Source: Burkholderia sp. Bp9143
GTDB taxonomy: Bacteria; Pseudomonadota; Gammaproteobacteria; Burkholderiales; Burkholderiaceae
Assembly (NCBI RefSeq): GCF_003853645.1
Contig: NZ_QTPO01000029.1
Span: 44,483 to 108,482, forward strand
Direction of reading: 5' to 3'
DNA length: 64,000 bases
The notes beneath the pieces are model-generated. The model had not been told where the DNA came from. It saw only the letters and a list, made by a program, of their open reading frames with translations, and did no database searches. The translations under genes were made by a program, and so were the position numbers. Of this stretch, positions 15,861-24,531 are shown one piece after another (within the stretch, counting starts at the first letter, position 1; the number at the start of each line of letters is the position of its first letter).

Positions 15861-17057
15861 ATGCACGACACAACGCATCGTTATGACGTCATCGTTGTCG
15901 GTGGAGGGCCCATGGGCCTATCGACCGCCTACCATCTCAGCAAGCGCAAGGCCAGGACGCTGGTGCTCGAGCAGTTCACCTTCGTGAACCAGCTCGGCAG
16001 CTCGGCTGGCGTGTCGCGCCAGTTCCGCATCCCCTATCCCGACGCCTACATGGTCAAGCTGGTCAAGCAGTCGATCCCCTATTGGGACGAGTTGCAAGGC
16101 TTGACGCCGCTGCCGCTCATGGACACGGTCGGCACCTTGTGGTTCGGCGATCCGTCAGTCAAGTCGACAGAGGGCAATATCCCCGCCGCCGAGCAAGCGC
16201 TGAAGGCCGAAGGGGTTGCCTATGAAACGCTGGATGCGCGCGAATTGGAGCGGCGTTTTCACTTTCGCAATCTGCCGTCGACGTATACGGGACTATTTCA
16301 GGCCCGGGGCGCCAGCATCGATCTCGTGGCCACGCAGCGGACGCTGCTCGACTGGAATCAGCGCTCTCCGTTCGTGCAGCTGTTGCAGGAGGCGCCGGTC
16401 ATCGGCATCGAGCATCGGCAAGGCGTCTTTGAAGTGAAGACTCCGCTCGGGACCTTCAGTGCCGAAAAGCTGGTGCTGACGCCGGGCCCCTATGCCGACG
16501 ACGTGTTCAAGCTGCTGGGGTTCCGTATCGCGGCGACCTACTGGAATATGGCCTCGGCCTACTACCGCAAGACGCGGCCGGATATCCAGTACCCCACCTG
16601 GTTCGTTTTCCAGAATCCGGTGGGCGACAACGGCAATCAGTTCTACGGCTTCCCGGAGGTAGCCTGGAATTACCCGGGCTATATCCGTGTCGCCTCCGAT
16701 TTCGTCCTTGCGCCGCTGACGTCCCCCGATCAGCGCACGCCCATTCCGAATCCTCAGGAGCTCGCGTTCACGGCCGAGTGGGTCGGCGAGCATATGGAGG
16801 GTCTCGAGCCGGTTCCGCGCTTCACGTCGACCTGCCTCGTTGCACTCAGCAAGATCGAGAACAAGGAATTGCTGATCGACTTCGCGCCCGACCATGTGCC
16901 GAACCACCGCGACATCGTCATCTATGCGACCGGCTGGGCCGGAAAGTTCGTTCCGCTGCTAGGCGAAATTCTTTGCCAGTTGACCCTGGACGGTCATACC
17001 CCATTCGACATCTCGCACTTCTCCACCGGCAGCCGCTATTTCAACAAGCTGGCCTGA
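15861..17057 (+). CDS. Sarcosine-oxidase-like FAD-dependent oxidoreductase
   Basis: ATG 15861 (GGAG 9 bases upstream) gives 398 residues. The N-terminus YDVIVVGGGPMGLSTAYHLSKR is the FAD-binding Rossmann fold, with VLEQF closing it. GVSRQFRIPY matches the S-R-x-x-R segment of the monomeric sarcosine/N-methyltryptophan oxidase group. Near the end STCLVALS and LLIDFAPDH align with the segment where the covalent flavin cysteine lies in that group, and GHTPFDISHFS is its usual ending. It should oxidise a secondary amine or amino acid, giving an imine and hydrogen peroxide. It is the first gene of the operon; 33 bases separate it from the next. The substrate is unknown. Confidence 0.85.
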   Translation: MHDTTHRYDVIVVGGGPMGLSTAYHLSKRKARTLVLEQFTFVNQLGSSAGVSRQFRIPYPDAYMVKLVKQSIPYWDELQGLTPLPLMDTVGTLWFGDPSVKSTEGNIPAAEQALKAEGVAYETLDARELERRFHFRNLPSTYTGLFQARGASIDLVATQRTLLDWNQRSPFVQLLQEAPVIGIEHRQGVFEVKTPLGTFSAEKLVLTPGPYADDVFKLLGFRIAATYWNMASAYYRKTRPDIQYPTWFVFQNPVGDNGNQFYGFPEVAWNYPGYIRVASDFVLAPLTSPDQRTPIPNPQELAFTAEWVGEHMEGLEPVPRFTSTCLVALSKIENKELLIDFAPDHVPNHRDIVIYATGWAGKFVPLLGEILCQLTLDGHTPFDISHFSTGSRYFNKLA

Positions 17058-17090
17058 GCGCAGGCCGCGCATCTACGGGAGCAGGACACC

Positions 17091-19082
17091 ATGGCAAGCA
17101 AGACCTATTCGATCTTCGGGTGTGGTGCGGCCGGCCTATATACGGCCTGGCGACTGTTGAATGGCCAGACGCGAGCGGGGGGCGATCCGGATCGGCAGTT
17201 GCAGGAGGGCGACGTGCTGGAACTCTTCGACTGGGGCAAGTACGATTTTTCGGAGGAGTTTCGGGGCACCCGTGCACCCGGTGCTCGGGTCTGCACCTGG
17301 CATTACCAGAACAATCCCGACAATTCGTACCTCGAATTGGGTGGCATGCGCTATTCGCAATGGAACGGTAAAAACGACGGTAAGGCGCAGGGCCATCGGC
17401 TCGTCACGACGGTGATCGCCAAGCTCGGGCTCGACCGCTATGCCGTGCCTTTCAACGAATCGAGCAATCCCCTCTACTACCTGCGCTCCAGGAATCTCTA
17501 TCAAAACGATATTTCTTCGCGCACGCCAGCGCCGTACGCGGCCAACAACTATGGTGCCGCGACCACGCCCGACCAGGGCTTCGCCGTCGTCGAAGCGTTG
17601 TCGGTCACGAGCACCAGTGGTCCGAGCACACGCAAGCAGTGGGACGCGTTTTATCAGCATGGCCGCATCACGGCCGAACTGCCGTCGAGCTCCATCTTCC
17701 AGAAAGGCGATTTGCTCAAGGACATCGGCTATTGGAACCTGATGTACGACCAGCTCGGCTCGGAAGGCTATCAGTATGCCGCGGACGGCAACGGATACTC
17801 GTCCAACGTGATCAACTGGAATGCCGCGGTCGCCTTCGAGGCGAACAACGAATTCACGCCGGGCAATCAGTACATGACGCTGACGACCGGCTACTCGGGC
17901 ATGTTTCACGCATTGTTTGCGGCCATTGAGCAGTTGGCGAGGCAGCGAGGCGTCACGCTTCAGTATTACCCGAACCAGCGGCTGCGCTCCATCCATGTCG
18001 AGAACGGCGTCGTCCATTACACGATCGCGAAGCGGGAAGATCCCTACCGGGAGGCTGCCCGTCAGACCACGGCGGCCGCCTGGCTGGCCATGCCGCGCGC
18101 GGCGCTCGAACAGGTTGCCCAGGGCTCCCGCTATGACGATCGGGGCGGACTGGACGTCCTGAACGACCAGAAGGTCAAGCTCTATCTCGAGTCGGCCATC
18201 ATGCAGCCGTCTTACAAGGTCGGCATGTTCTTCGAGAAGGAATGGTGGTTGGACCCGGTTACGCCCTATCCGCCAAAGATCAACGGCTATGAAGTAACGG
18301 ATGCCGTGATCGCGTCGCTCAAGGAGCAGGATTTTCCGCCAGTGTTCGTGCAGGCGATGTCCGGTTCGGACACGATCCTGAATGTCCAGTTCGCGAGCGC
18401 CGACGAGCTGGTCAAGGCAGTGGAAGAAGCTGCCGGCGAGCGGATGACCGTCAAACAGGAAACGTTGCTGCTCGCCGTCGCAAAGCGCAACACCATGGGA
18501 CCGAGCGTGACCGACACGCCGATCCGCATGGTGGTCTACTTCGGCAATAACGCGGCTGACAAGGATGCAAAGCCGGTCTACGGCCTGCTGGCTTCCTACG
18601 ACGACGAAACCTTCACTACGTTTTGGCGCGAGTTGGAGCTCGGGCCGAACGAAGAGCGGCAAGTGCCGACCGCCGACGATATCCAACCCCTGATCGGGCC
18701 GCGCAAGGTGCCCGACAGAATGGTCAAGATGTTGCGAAAGCAGCTGGCGGAATTGCACTTTGGGCCGAATTCTGACTTTGCGAACGTGCCCGAGCCGCTC
18801 GAGGCGGCCTATGTCGACTGGTCGCTGCCGCCGTTCCGTGCGGGCTACCATGCGTGGGCCGCGCACTACGACGTTGCCGACGTCCAGCAAAAAATACGCA
18901 AGCCGTCGCAGCTGATTGACGGCAAGGATGCGCCCATCTTTATCGTCGGGGAATGCTACTCAAACGATCAGGCTTGGGTGGAAGGCGCCTATTGCACGGC
19001 GGAATCGGTGCTCAACGATTTCTTCGACATTGAGCCGTTGATTGATGATTCGGAATACCCGTTCATCTGCCAGCCACGCTGA
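17091..19082 (+). CDS. Flavin amine oxidase / L-amino-acid-oxidase-like protein
   Basis: The 663-residue protein opens with YSIFGCGAAGLYTAWRLL, a GxGxxG FAD site. It continues with LELGGMRYSQWN, the L-amino acid oxidase form of the motif that contacts flavin, and YMTLTTGYSGMFHALF. It ends with IFIVGECYSNDQAWVEGAYCTAESVL, the classical C-terminal FAD motif of the monoamine oxidase superfamily. It is longer than VioA or StaO (about 420-500), with a large insertion at about 110-260. An imino-acid product could feed the VioB-type protein encoded next, as VioA/VioB and StaO/StaD do for tryptophan. That link is inference; the substrate is not visible. Confidence 0.85.
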   Translation: MASKTYSIFGCGAAGLYTAWRLLNGQTRAGGDPDRQLQEGDVLELFDWGKYDFSEEFRGTRAPGARVCTWHYQNNPDNSYLELGGMRYSQWNGKNDGKAQGHRLVTTVIAKLGLDRYAVPFNESSNPLYYLRSRNLYQNDISSRTPAPYAANNYGAATTPDQGFAVVEALSVTSTSGPSTRKQWDAFYQHGRITAELPSSSIFQKGDLLKDIGYWNLMYDQLGSEGYQYAADGNGYSSNVINWNAAVAFEANNEFTPGNQYMTLTTGYSGMFHALFAAIEQLARQRGVTLQYYPNQRLRSIHVENGVVHYTIAKREDPYREAARQTTAAAWLAMPRAALEQVAQGSRYDDRGGLDVLNDQKVKLYLESAIMQPSYKVGMFFEKEWWLDPVTPYPPKINGYEVTDAVIASLKEQDFPPVFVQAMSGSDTILNVQFASADELVKAVEEAAGERMTVKQETLLLAVAKRNTMGPSVTDTPIRMVVYFGNNAADKDAKPVYGLLASYDDETFTTFWRELELGPNEERQVPTADDIQPLIGPRKVPDRMVKMLRKQLAELHFGPNSDFANVPEPLEAAYVDWSLPPFRAGYHAWAAHYDVADVQQKIRKPSQLIDGKDAPIFIVGECYSNDQAWVEGAYCTAESVLNDFFDIEPLIDDSEYPFICQPR

Positions 19083-19303
19083 TTGTTCGGCGCATGCGGT
19101 CGCAGTTGAACGTGGCGCGGATCTCTACGGAGAGCTGGAGCCGCGAAAAGCGAGCGGGAGGGGCGGTGACGCGCCCGCTCGAACGACCGCGCGGCCAGTC
19201 GAAAGACGGTTGGCGCGCATCAATACTGAAATACCAGCCATTCCCTGTCGTTCTGCACGACCCTCTTTTTCAGACGTAGTTAATAAGGAAATAAGGAGCG
19301 GCA

Positions 19304-20830
19304 ATGCAATCTCTCAGACTGTGGCGGCATCTCGCGCCCGGCGGTTCATCCCTGAAGGGGCTTGCGCTTGGCGAGCCGGTCGCCGAAGACACTTCCATCG
19401 AGCCTCTGCTCAAGCATGAGCTGTCGACGCGCGACTACGTCACCTATCTGCTGTCCATCGACGCGGAAATCGAACATTGCCTGATGGTGCAGTATCTGTA
19501 CGCCGGCTATTCGCTGGGCGGGCCGCAGGTGCCGGAGGCGTTTCGCGACACGGTCCGCAATTGGCAGGAAACCATCCTCGGCATCGCCAAGGAGGAGATG
19601 GGCCACCTGATCACGGTGCAGAACGTGCTGCGTCTGATCGGCTCGCCCTTGCATTTCGAGCGTGACGATTACCCGTGGGATACGCCGTTCTATCCGTTCC
19701 CTTTCATGCTCGAACCGCTGACGCTCGATTCGCTCGCGAAATACGTCTATACGGAGGCGCCGCTCGATTGGGACGGCGGCGAGCTGGGCAAGGATATCCG
19801 CCGGCGCGTCGGCGAGCAGGCATCCAATCCTCATCAGGTCGCCGAGCTGTTTCATACGCTGATTCCGCTCGTCAGGGACCACCTGCCCGATGATGTCTTC
19901 CAGGCCGACACCTACCGCTGCCAGGCGGATTTCGCCGAATGGGGACGCGGGTATAAGGGCGGCCACAGGGGCGGCGGCGGTCGCTCTCTAGGCGGAACGC
20001 CGGACGTGCTCGTGATGCCCGCCACCTCGCGCGACGACGCGGTGGACGCGCTGGAAAAGATCTCCAAGCAGGGGGAGGCGCCCCACGGCAAGGATCCCTC
20101 GCATTTCGTGCGCTTTTTGCGGATCTATGTCGAGATGCTTGCGGTCCTCGAAGGCGAGCTGTGCGGCGTTGACATCTGGCTTGCCGCACGCCCCGACGAC
20201 TTTCTCGAAGAAGCCTGGACGGAAGCCTATCCGGCAGCGGTGGCCGAGCTGCACGCGGCGAAGGTAGACGACATTTGGCGGCCTTCGCGGCCCGTCGCGG
20301 TGAATCCCTACGTGTCGCTCGACCCCGAGCTCGAGCCGGAGCAGGGCGGCGCACCCGTGACGCCCATCACCGAGCCTGTAACCCAGCTGTGGGCGTCGCT
20401 GTTCAACCTGCGCTACCGCATGCTGCTGCAGTACCTGATCCATAGCTTCACGCTCTACGGGGGGCTCAATGCGGCCGGGCAGTTCACGCCGCGCGGCACG
20501 ATCGTCAATGCGGCGTTCGGCGAGATGTACAACCTGCGCGCGCTCTCGGAGATCCTGATGCAGTCGCGCGTGTCGATTGAGCCGGACGCGTCGCTCGCGG
20601 GGCCGCCGTTCCAGATGCCCTATACGCTCAACAGCCCGTTCGGTGAGGCAAACCGCTGGCGCGGGCACCTCGATCTGCTCGCGGCCTCGGAGAACCTCGT
20701 GGCGGCCTTGCTGGCCAAGACCGATGCCGCGCGCCATCCGTATTTGCTCAGTCTGCGCGAAGCCGACCGGAACCTGGCCGCCGTCGCCAGGCGCATCCTG
20801 TCCGGCGACGTCGACCTGGCGCTACTCTAG
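19304..20830 (+). CDS. VioB-type ferritin-like protein (imine dimer synthase family)
   Basis: AAGGAG 6 bases before ATG 19304 sets the start. The 508-residue protein contains the ferritin-like domain of the VioB/RebD/StaD iminophenylpyruvate dimer synthase group. The first half has DAEIEHCLMVQYLYAGYSL and AKEEMGHLITVQNVLRLIG (E...H and EExxH metal ligands), then LHFERDDYPW. The second half shows a similar helical pair (RYRMLLQYLIHSF and NAAFGEMYNLRALSEILMQ). VioB itself is about 1000 residues, so this corresponds to a part of it. In violacein-type pathways this activity couples two imines formed by an amino acid oxidase. Here it lies between such an oxidase and a LodA-like protein. Confidence 0.8.
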   Translation: MQSLRLWRHLAPGGSSLKGLALGEPVAEDTSIEPLLKHELSTRDYVTYLLSIDAEIEHCLMVQYLYAGYSLGGPQVPEAFRDTVRNWQETILGIAKEEMGHLITVQNVLRLIGSPLHFERDDYPWDTPFYPFPFMLEPLTLDSLAKYVYTEAPLDWDGGELGKDIRRRVGEQASNPHQVAELFHTLIPLVRDHLPDDVFQADTYRCQADFAEWGRGYKGGHRGGGGRSLGGTPDVLVMPATSRDDAVDALEKISKQGEAPHGKDPSHFVRFLRIYVEMLAVLEGELCGVDIWLAARPDDFLEEAWTEAYPAAVAELHAAKVDDIWRPSRPVAVNPYVSLDPELEPEQGGAPVTPITEPVTQLWASLFNLRYRMLLQYLIHSFTLYGGLNAAGQFTPRGTIVNAAFGEMYNLRALSEILMQSRVSIEPDASLAGPPFQMPYTLNSPFGEANRWRGHLDLLAASENLVAALLAKTDAARHPYLLSLREADRNLAAVARRILSGDVDLALL

Positions 20831-20839
20831 GAGCCGCAC

Positions 20840-22276
20840 ATGCCGATACTGGAACTCCGGATTTTGCCGCCCATTGCGGTCGGCAGGCTGGGCGCTGCGG
20901 CGACGCCGCTGGAAGCTTTCGACCTCGTCGTCGATCCCGACAACCCGCTCGACTTTCGACGCATCGTGCCGTGCACCACGCTGGAGGTGGATCCCGAAAG
21001 CGGCGAGATCGTGAATGCCTATGTGCCCGACACGATTCGCTTCAAGGACGAGAACAAGAAGGTGCGGCCTGTCGCGCCTTTTCTCGAAGTGTTTGCGCGC
21101 ACGAGCGAGGCGCCCCATACGCTGCAGCCGCTCACGCTGCAATTGCTCGCGGCGGAACAACTCGATCTCGACGCCCTGCATTGGGATATCCATCTGGGCA
21201 ACATCAAGATCTACCGCCGCACCAACGACGCGAACGACAAGATCCACGCGAACCTGACCGGCCTCAAGGATCACAAGCGGCACGCGATGCAAGGCCATTG
21301 CGAGCACTTTCGCCCGGGGCGGTATCTTCCGCTCGGCCACGTCCAGTTCGTCAAGCCGACGGCGCAGTTCCCCGAGATCCGCCTGCGCTACACCCCTGCC
21401 GCTGGTATCGTGTACGGCACGCGGCTGGTGCGCCGCACCTCGGACAAGGAACGCGAAGACGAGCTGAAGCTCGATCCCGTTATCGATCGCGACGATCTCC
21501 TGCTCTACGCCGAGACGCCGGGCAAGTGGCTCGGCTTCAGGGAGGCGGGCGGCCCCACGAAGGAGCATCCCGCGCCGACCAACCCCGCGCAGATTTTTGC
21601 CGGATACGCCGACAAGGATGGCAATCAAGTCAGCTGGGGCTATCTCGACGACGAATGCGATGGCTACGTGCAAGTCGTGCTGACGAGGAGGGGCGGCTCC
21701 ACGCTGCGTGCGCACGGCTATATCGGCGCCGGGCCGCCGGCCTATGCGCCCGATACCATGCCGGTGCGCGTGGTGTCTGACGAGATGGAGCAGATTCTCC
21801 ACGGTATCCACGTCCCGGAAGAGAGCGTATCGATCGACGAAGCCACGGAGATCGTCCTGCGTGCGCTCGAAACGATCCGCCTCATGAACACCGCCGTCAT
21901 GAACGGCAACCCGGTCAACGGAAGGCTCAACGTCGCGAGCACGATGGTGCGGCAGAACACGGCCGACTTCGAGCGCTATTACGAGCCGATTGCCGCCGAA
22001 TCGATCGTCGACAATCTCGCGCTGCGTGCGTTGCACGAGCGCGTGTTCAGCACGCTGGCGGCGGGTGGCGCGCCGTGGTTCGCCAAGCTGCTGCGCCAGC
22101 CCGAGGACATCGGCGACCTGACCGCCGAGGGCTTGCGCAAGATGCCGGCCCTGATGCGCGGGGCGGATGGCCGTAGCCTGACGCTTACGCGCCGCCACAT
22201 CAACCTTGTGATCAAGGCGGCGCGAGACGCGATGTTCGGACAACCTGATCCGAAGGGAGACAAGCATGTCGGCTAA
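20840..22276 (+). CDS. LodA/GoxA-like N-terminal half
   Basis: The 478-residue protein begins ELRILPPIAVGRLGAA, comparable to the IHPxIGIARxG opening of LodA/GoxA quinoproteins. DALHWDIHLGNIKIYRR recalls the family segment WTVHLANKKAAWY. VSWGYLDDECDGYVQVVL and AHGYIGAGPPAYAPDTMPV follow the family pattern of D-DGPV-A-V, then A-W-VAPPDYAP. No Cys/Trp cofactor region is present; that part is in the next gene, which overlaps by 11 bases. LodA-type enzymes are normally one chain of about 700 residues, so this is half of a split enzyme. The assignment rests on motif patterns only. Confidence 0.75.
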   Translation: MPILELRILPPIAVGRLGAAATPLEAFDLVVDPDNPLDFRRIVPCTTLEVDPESGEIVNAYVPDTIRFKDENKKVRPVAPFLEVFARTSEAPHTLQPLTLQLLAAEQLDLDALHWDIHLGNIKIYRRTNDANDKIHANLTGLKDHKRHAMQGHCEHFRPGRYLPLGHVQFVKPTAQFPEIRLRYTPAAGIVYGTRLVRRTSDKEREDELKLDPVIDRDDLLLYAETPGKWLGFREAGGPTKEHPAPTNPAQIFAGYADKDGNQVSWGYLDDECDGYVQVVLTRRGGSTLRAHGYIGAGPPAYAPDTMPVRVVSDEMEQILHGIHVPEESVSIDEATEIVLRALETIRLMNTAVMNGNPVNGRLNVASTMVRQNTADFERYYEPIAAESIVDNLALRALHERVFSTLAAGGAPWFAKLLRQPEDIGDLTAEGLRKMPALMRGADGRSLTLTRRHINLVIKAARDAMFGQPDPKGDKHVG

Positions 22277-23129
22277 CGATCCGAACGTTCCGAAAGACCA
22301 CGAGCAGCCCGGCAACGGGGAGATCCGCGCGTCCAACCTGACCGCGCAGATTCACCATCGCGGCGTGGGCAACCCGGCCTCGATGCTGCCGCGCACGGCG
22401 ATTTCGAATTGCTTCCCGGGCCTGGAGTTCGATTTCCGCAATCTCTGGCGGCGCGCATTCGTCGGCATCACGCTGGTCGAGAACAACAACTACATCGTCG
22501 ATGCGGAGCCGGGCTACGAGCATCTCAAGTCGCGCCGCCTGCTGAGCTTCGACGGCCACAAGGTCGGCACGATGGTCCTCACGAAAGGGCCGGTGCTGCC
22601 TGACGGGGATCCTGTCACGCTGGCGAGCAAGCCCAATCCCCATGCGGTGTCGTTCATGGAGTGGTCGAACTCCATCGCCCGCATCGTGCATTTGCAGGGC
22701 CAGTCGGTCGAATGCGAATTCACGGCTCACGAGAACGCCCTGGAAGAGGTGTACTACGACCAAGGCAAAACCGAGACCCTGAAGGCGACGCTGACGCTGA
22801 GGCGCTTTTTCGAGGGCGACACCGCTAGCTTCAACCTCGAGATGCTGAAGCCGGGCGAGCTTACGCAAGGCCTCTGCGCGCCCTGGCAGAACGACTATCG
22901 CGAATGCGCGTGCTACTACTGGGCCGCGTCGCGACCCGACTTCGTCAATGTCGAGCCGGGCGACGACGGGCTGGCGCGCGGCGACATGTGGCTCTCCAAG
23001 CGCCGCACGGGCACGTACGTGCCGGACAATCGCGTCGACACGCGGCTGTGGTCCTACGACGATCTGTTCCGTTCCTGGCAGGAAGATCTGCAGTTCGTGA
23101 TCCGCGGCAAGGATGCCGATGAAACCTGA
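22266..23129 (+). CDS. LodA-like C-terminal half bearing a putative CTQ site
   Basis: This 287-residue protein carries GELTQGLCAPWQNDYRECACYYW. It matches the LodA/GoxA motif in which an Asp and the cofactor Cys lie four residues apart (D512 and C516 in Marinomonas LodA). Here they are D210 and C214, with W271 in LFRSWQEDLQFVI at the place of LodA W581. Cys and Trp would cross-link to cysteine tryptophylquinone. The N-terminus (ASNLTAQIHHRGVGNPASML) has no signal peptide. The gene overlaps both neighbours, so its stoichiometry is probably tied to the N-terminal half. Predicted role: amino acid or amine oxidation with release of ammonia and peroxide. A second cysteine, C216, might be modified by the radical SAM protein. 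Confidence 0.75.
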   Translation: MSANDPNVPKDHEQPGNGEIRASNLTAQIHHRGVGNPASMLPRTAISNCFPGLEFDFRNLWRRAFVGITLVENNNYIVDAEPGYEHLKSRRLLSFDGHKVGTMVLTKGPVLPDGDPVTLASKPNPHAVSFMEWSNSIARIVHLQGQSVECEFTAHENALEEVYYDQGKTETLKATLTLRRFFEGDTASFNLEMLKPGELTQGLCAPWQNDYRECACYYWAASRPDFVNVEPGDDGLARGDMWLSKRRTGTYVPDNRVDTRLWSYDDLFRSWQEDLQFVIRGKDADET

Positions 23130-24531
23130 CCGCGCTGTTGAGCCGCTCGCGCCGCTGGCGTCGGCGATGGCGGCGCGCATTGTAGAGGCGTCGCGCCCGC
23201 GGCATCCCGGGATCCACGTGGTCGAGGATGCGGAGGGCGCGCAACTGTTGCTCGTGAACGGAAGCCGCCTGTTTCATGTGCCGCACGATCTGCATGACGC
23301 GTTTCAGGCGGCGCTCGAGGACGGGGATGCGCAGGCCGTCGCCTCGCTGGTCGCGAGCCGCGGGCTCGACATGCGCCCGGCGATCGACGACGAGCCTTTG
23401 ACCGAGATGCCGGTGCACGCGTTGTCGCTTGCCGTCGCGCAGAAATGCAATCTCGGCTGCACCTATTGCTACGCCCAGCAAGGGGAATTTGGCGGCAAGG
23501 CGAAGAACATGCCGCTCGAAACCGCGCTTGCGGCAGTCGACCTGCTGATCGAGCAGGCGAGCGAGGGCGGCAAGATCAATCTTGCATTCATGGGCGGTGA
23601 GCCGCTCGCCAATCGCGCGGTGCTGCGCGCGGCGACTGTCCACGCGAGGGAGCGCGCCGATGCCCGCGGAATCCGATGCCAATTTTCGGTGACGACGAAC
23701 GGCAGTCTGCTGCAGGAAGACGACGGGGCGTTCTTCGAAGAGCACGGCTTCGCTGTCACGGTCAGCCTCGACGGCCCCGCGCCCGTGCATGACCGCTTGC
23801 GTCCGTTCAAGGGCGGCATGGGCTCGTTCGATCACATCGTCGAGCGCGTGACGCCGTTGCTTGCACGCCAGCGGCGCATGCAGGTCTCGGCGCGCGTGAC
23901 CGTCACGCCGTTCAATCTCGACTTGCCGAGCACGCTCGATACTTTCGTCGACATGGGGTTCCACAGCGTCGGCTTCTCGCCGCTGCTGCGCGCTTCGAAC
24001 GGCCGCGCGGAAATGGGCCCGGACGATATGGCAGACATGCTGCAAGGGATGATCGCCTGCGGGCTCGCGTTCGAGCAAAAGGTCATGCGCGGCGAGCGCT
24101 ACCCGTTCTCGAACATGCAGAACGCGCTGCGCGAAATCCAGCGCGGCACGCATCGGCCGTATCCGTGCGGCGCAGGGGCGGGGTATTTCGGCGTCTCCGC
24201 CGATGGCGAGCTGGCGGCGTGTCACCGCTTCGTCGGCGACGAGGCCGGCGTCATGGGCCATCTCTCCACGGGCGTCGATCAGGCGCGCCAGACGATTTGG
24301 CTCGCCGAGCGTCACGTGCACAAGCAACAGCCCTGCAATGCATGCTGGGCGCGCTATCTTTGCGGCGGCGGATGCCATCACGAGGTCCTCGAGCGCGGAC
24401 GCAGCGCCTGCGATTACATCCGCGGCTGGCTGCACTATGCAATCGGCGCGCACGGCAGGCTCGCGCGCTATGCGCCGGCCTGGTTTGCCGGTTCGCCTGG
24501 CGCGTCGTCCAGTAGTGCGGGAACGGCGTGA
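23113..24531 (+). CDS. Radical SAM/SPASM maturase, QhpD-like
   Basis: The 472-residue enzyme has the radical SAM cluster motif CNLGCTYC at 112-119, MGGEPL, TTNGSLL, and a C-terminal SPASM region with PCGAGAGYFGVSADGELAACHR and CNACWARYLCGGGC (408-421) for auxiliary Fe-S clusters. The N-terminal 100 residues (LLLVNGSRLFHVPHDL) resemble the peptide-recognition part of QhpD and related maturases. QhpD installs thioether bridges between Cys and Asp/Glu in the quinohaemoprotein amine dehydrogenase gamma subunit. Here the likely substrate is the CTQ half encoded just upstream (17-base overlap), which is not usual for LodA-type enzymes. The start at ATG 23113 lies inside the preceding gene. Confidence 0.85.
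   Translation: MPMKPDRAVEPLAPLASAMAARIVEASRPRHPGIHVVEDAEGAQLLLVNGSRLFHVPHDLHDAFQAALEDGDAQAVASLVASRGLDMRPAIDDEPLTEMPVHALSLAVAQKCNLGCTYCYAQQGEFGGKAKNMPLETALAAVDLLIEQASEGGKINLAFMGGEPLANRAVLRAATVHARERADARGIRCQFSVTTNGSLLQEDDGAFFEEHGFAVTVSLDGPAPVHDRLRPFKGGMGSFDHIVERVTPLLARQRRMQVSARVTVTPFNLDLPSTLDTFVDMGFHSVGFSPLLRASNGRAEMGPDDMADMLQGMIACGLAFEQKVMRGERYPFSNMQNALREIQRGTHRPYPCGAGAGYFGVSADGELAACHRFVGDEAGVMGHLSTGVDQARQTIWLAERHVHKQQPCNACWARYLCGGGCHHEVLERGRSACDYIRGWLHYAIGAHGRLARYAPAWFAGSPGASSSSAGTA

Noticed and set aside
17136..18890. A 584-codon minus-strand frame opposite the flavin amine oxidase
   Set aside because: The plus-strand protein has complete FAD motifs; the antisense product has low-complexity Arg/Val composition and no motifs.
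20822..22336. A 504-codon minus-strand frame opposite the LodA-like N-terminal half
   Set aside because: It mirrors the plus-strand codons and has no recognisable domain or start signal.
22945..24453. A 502-codon minus-strand frame opposite the radical SAM gene
   Set aside because: The plus-strand radical SAM/SPASM cysteine motifs are decisive; the antisense frame is compositional.
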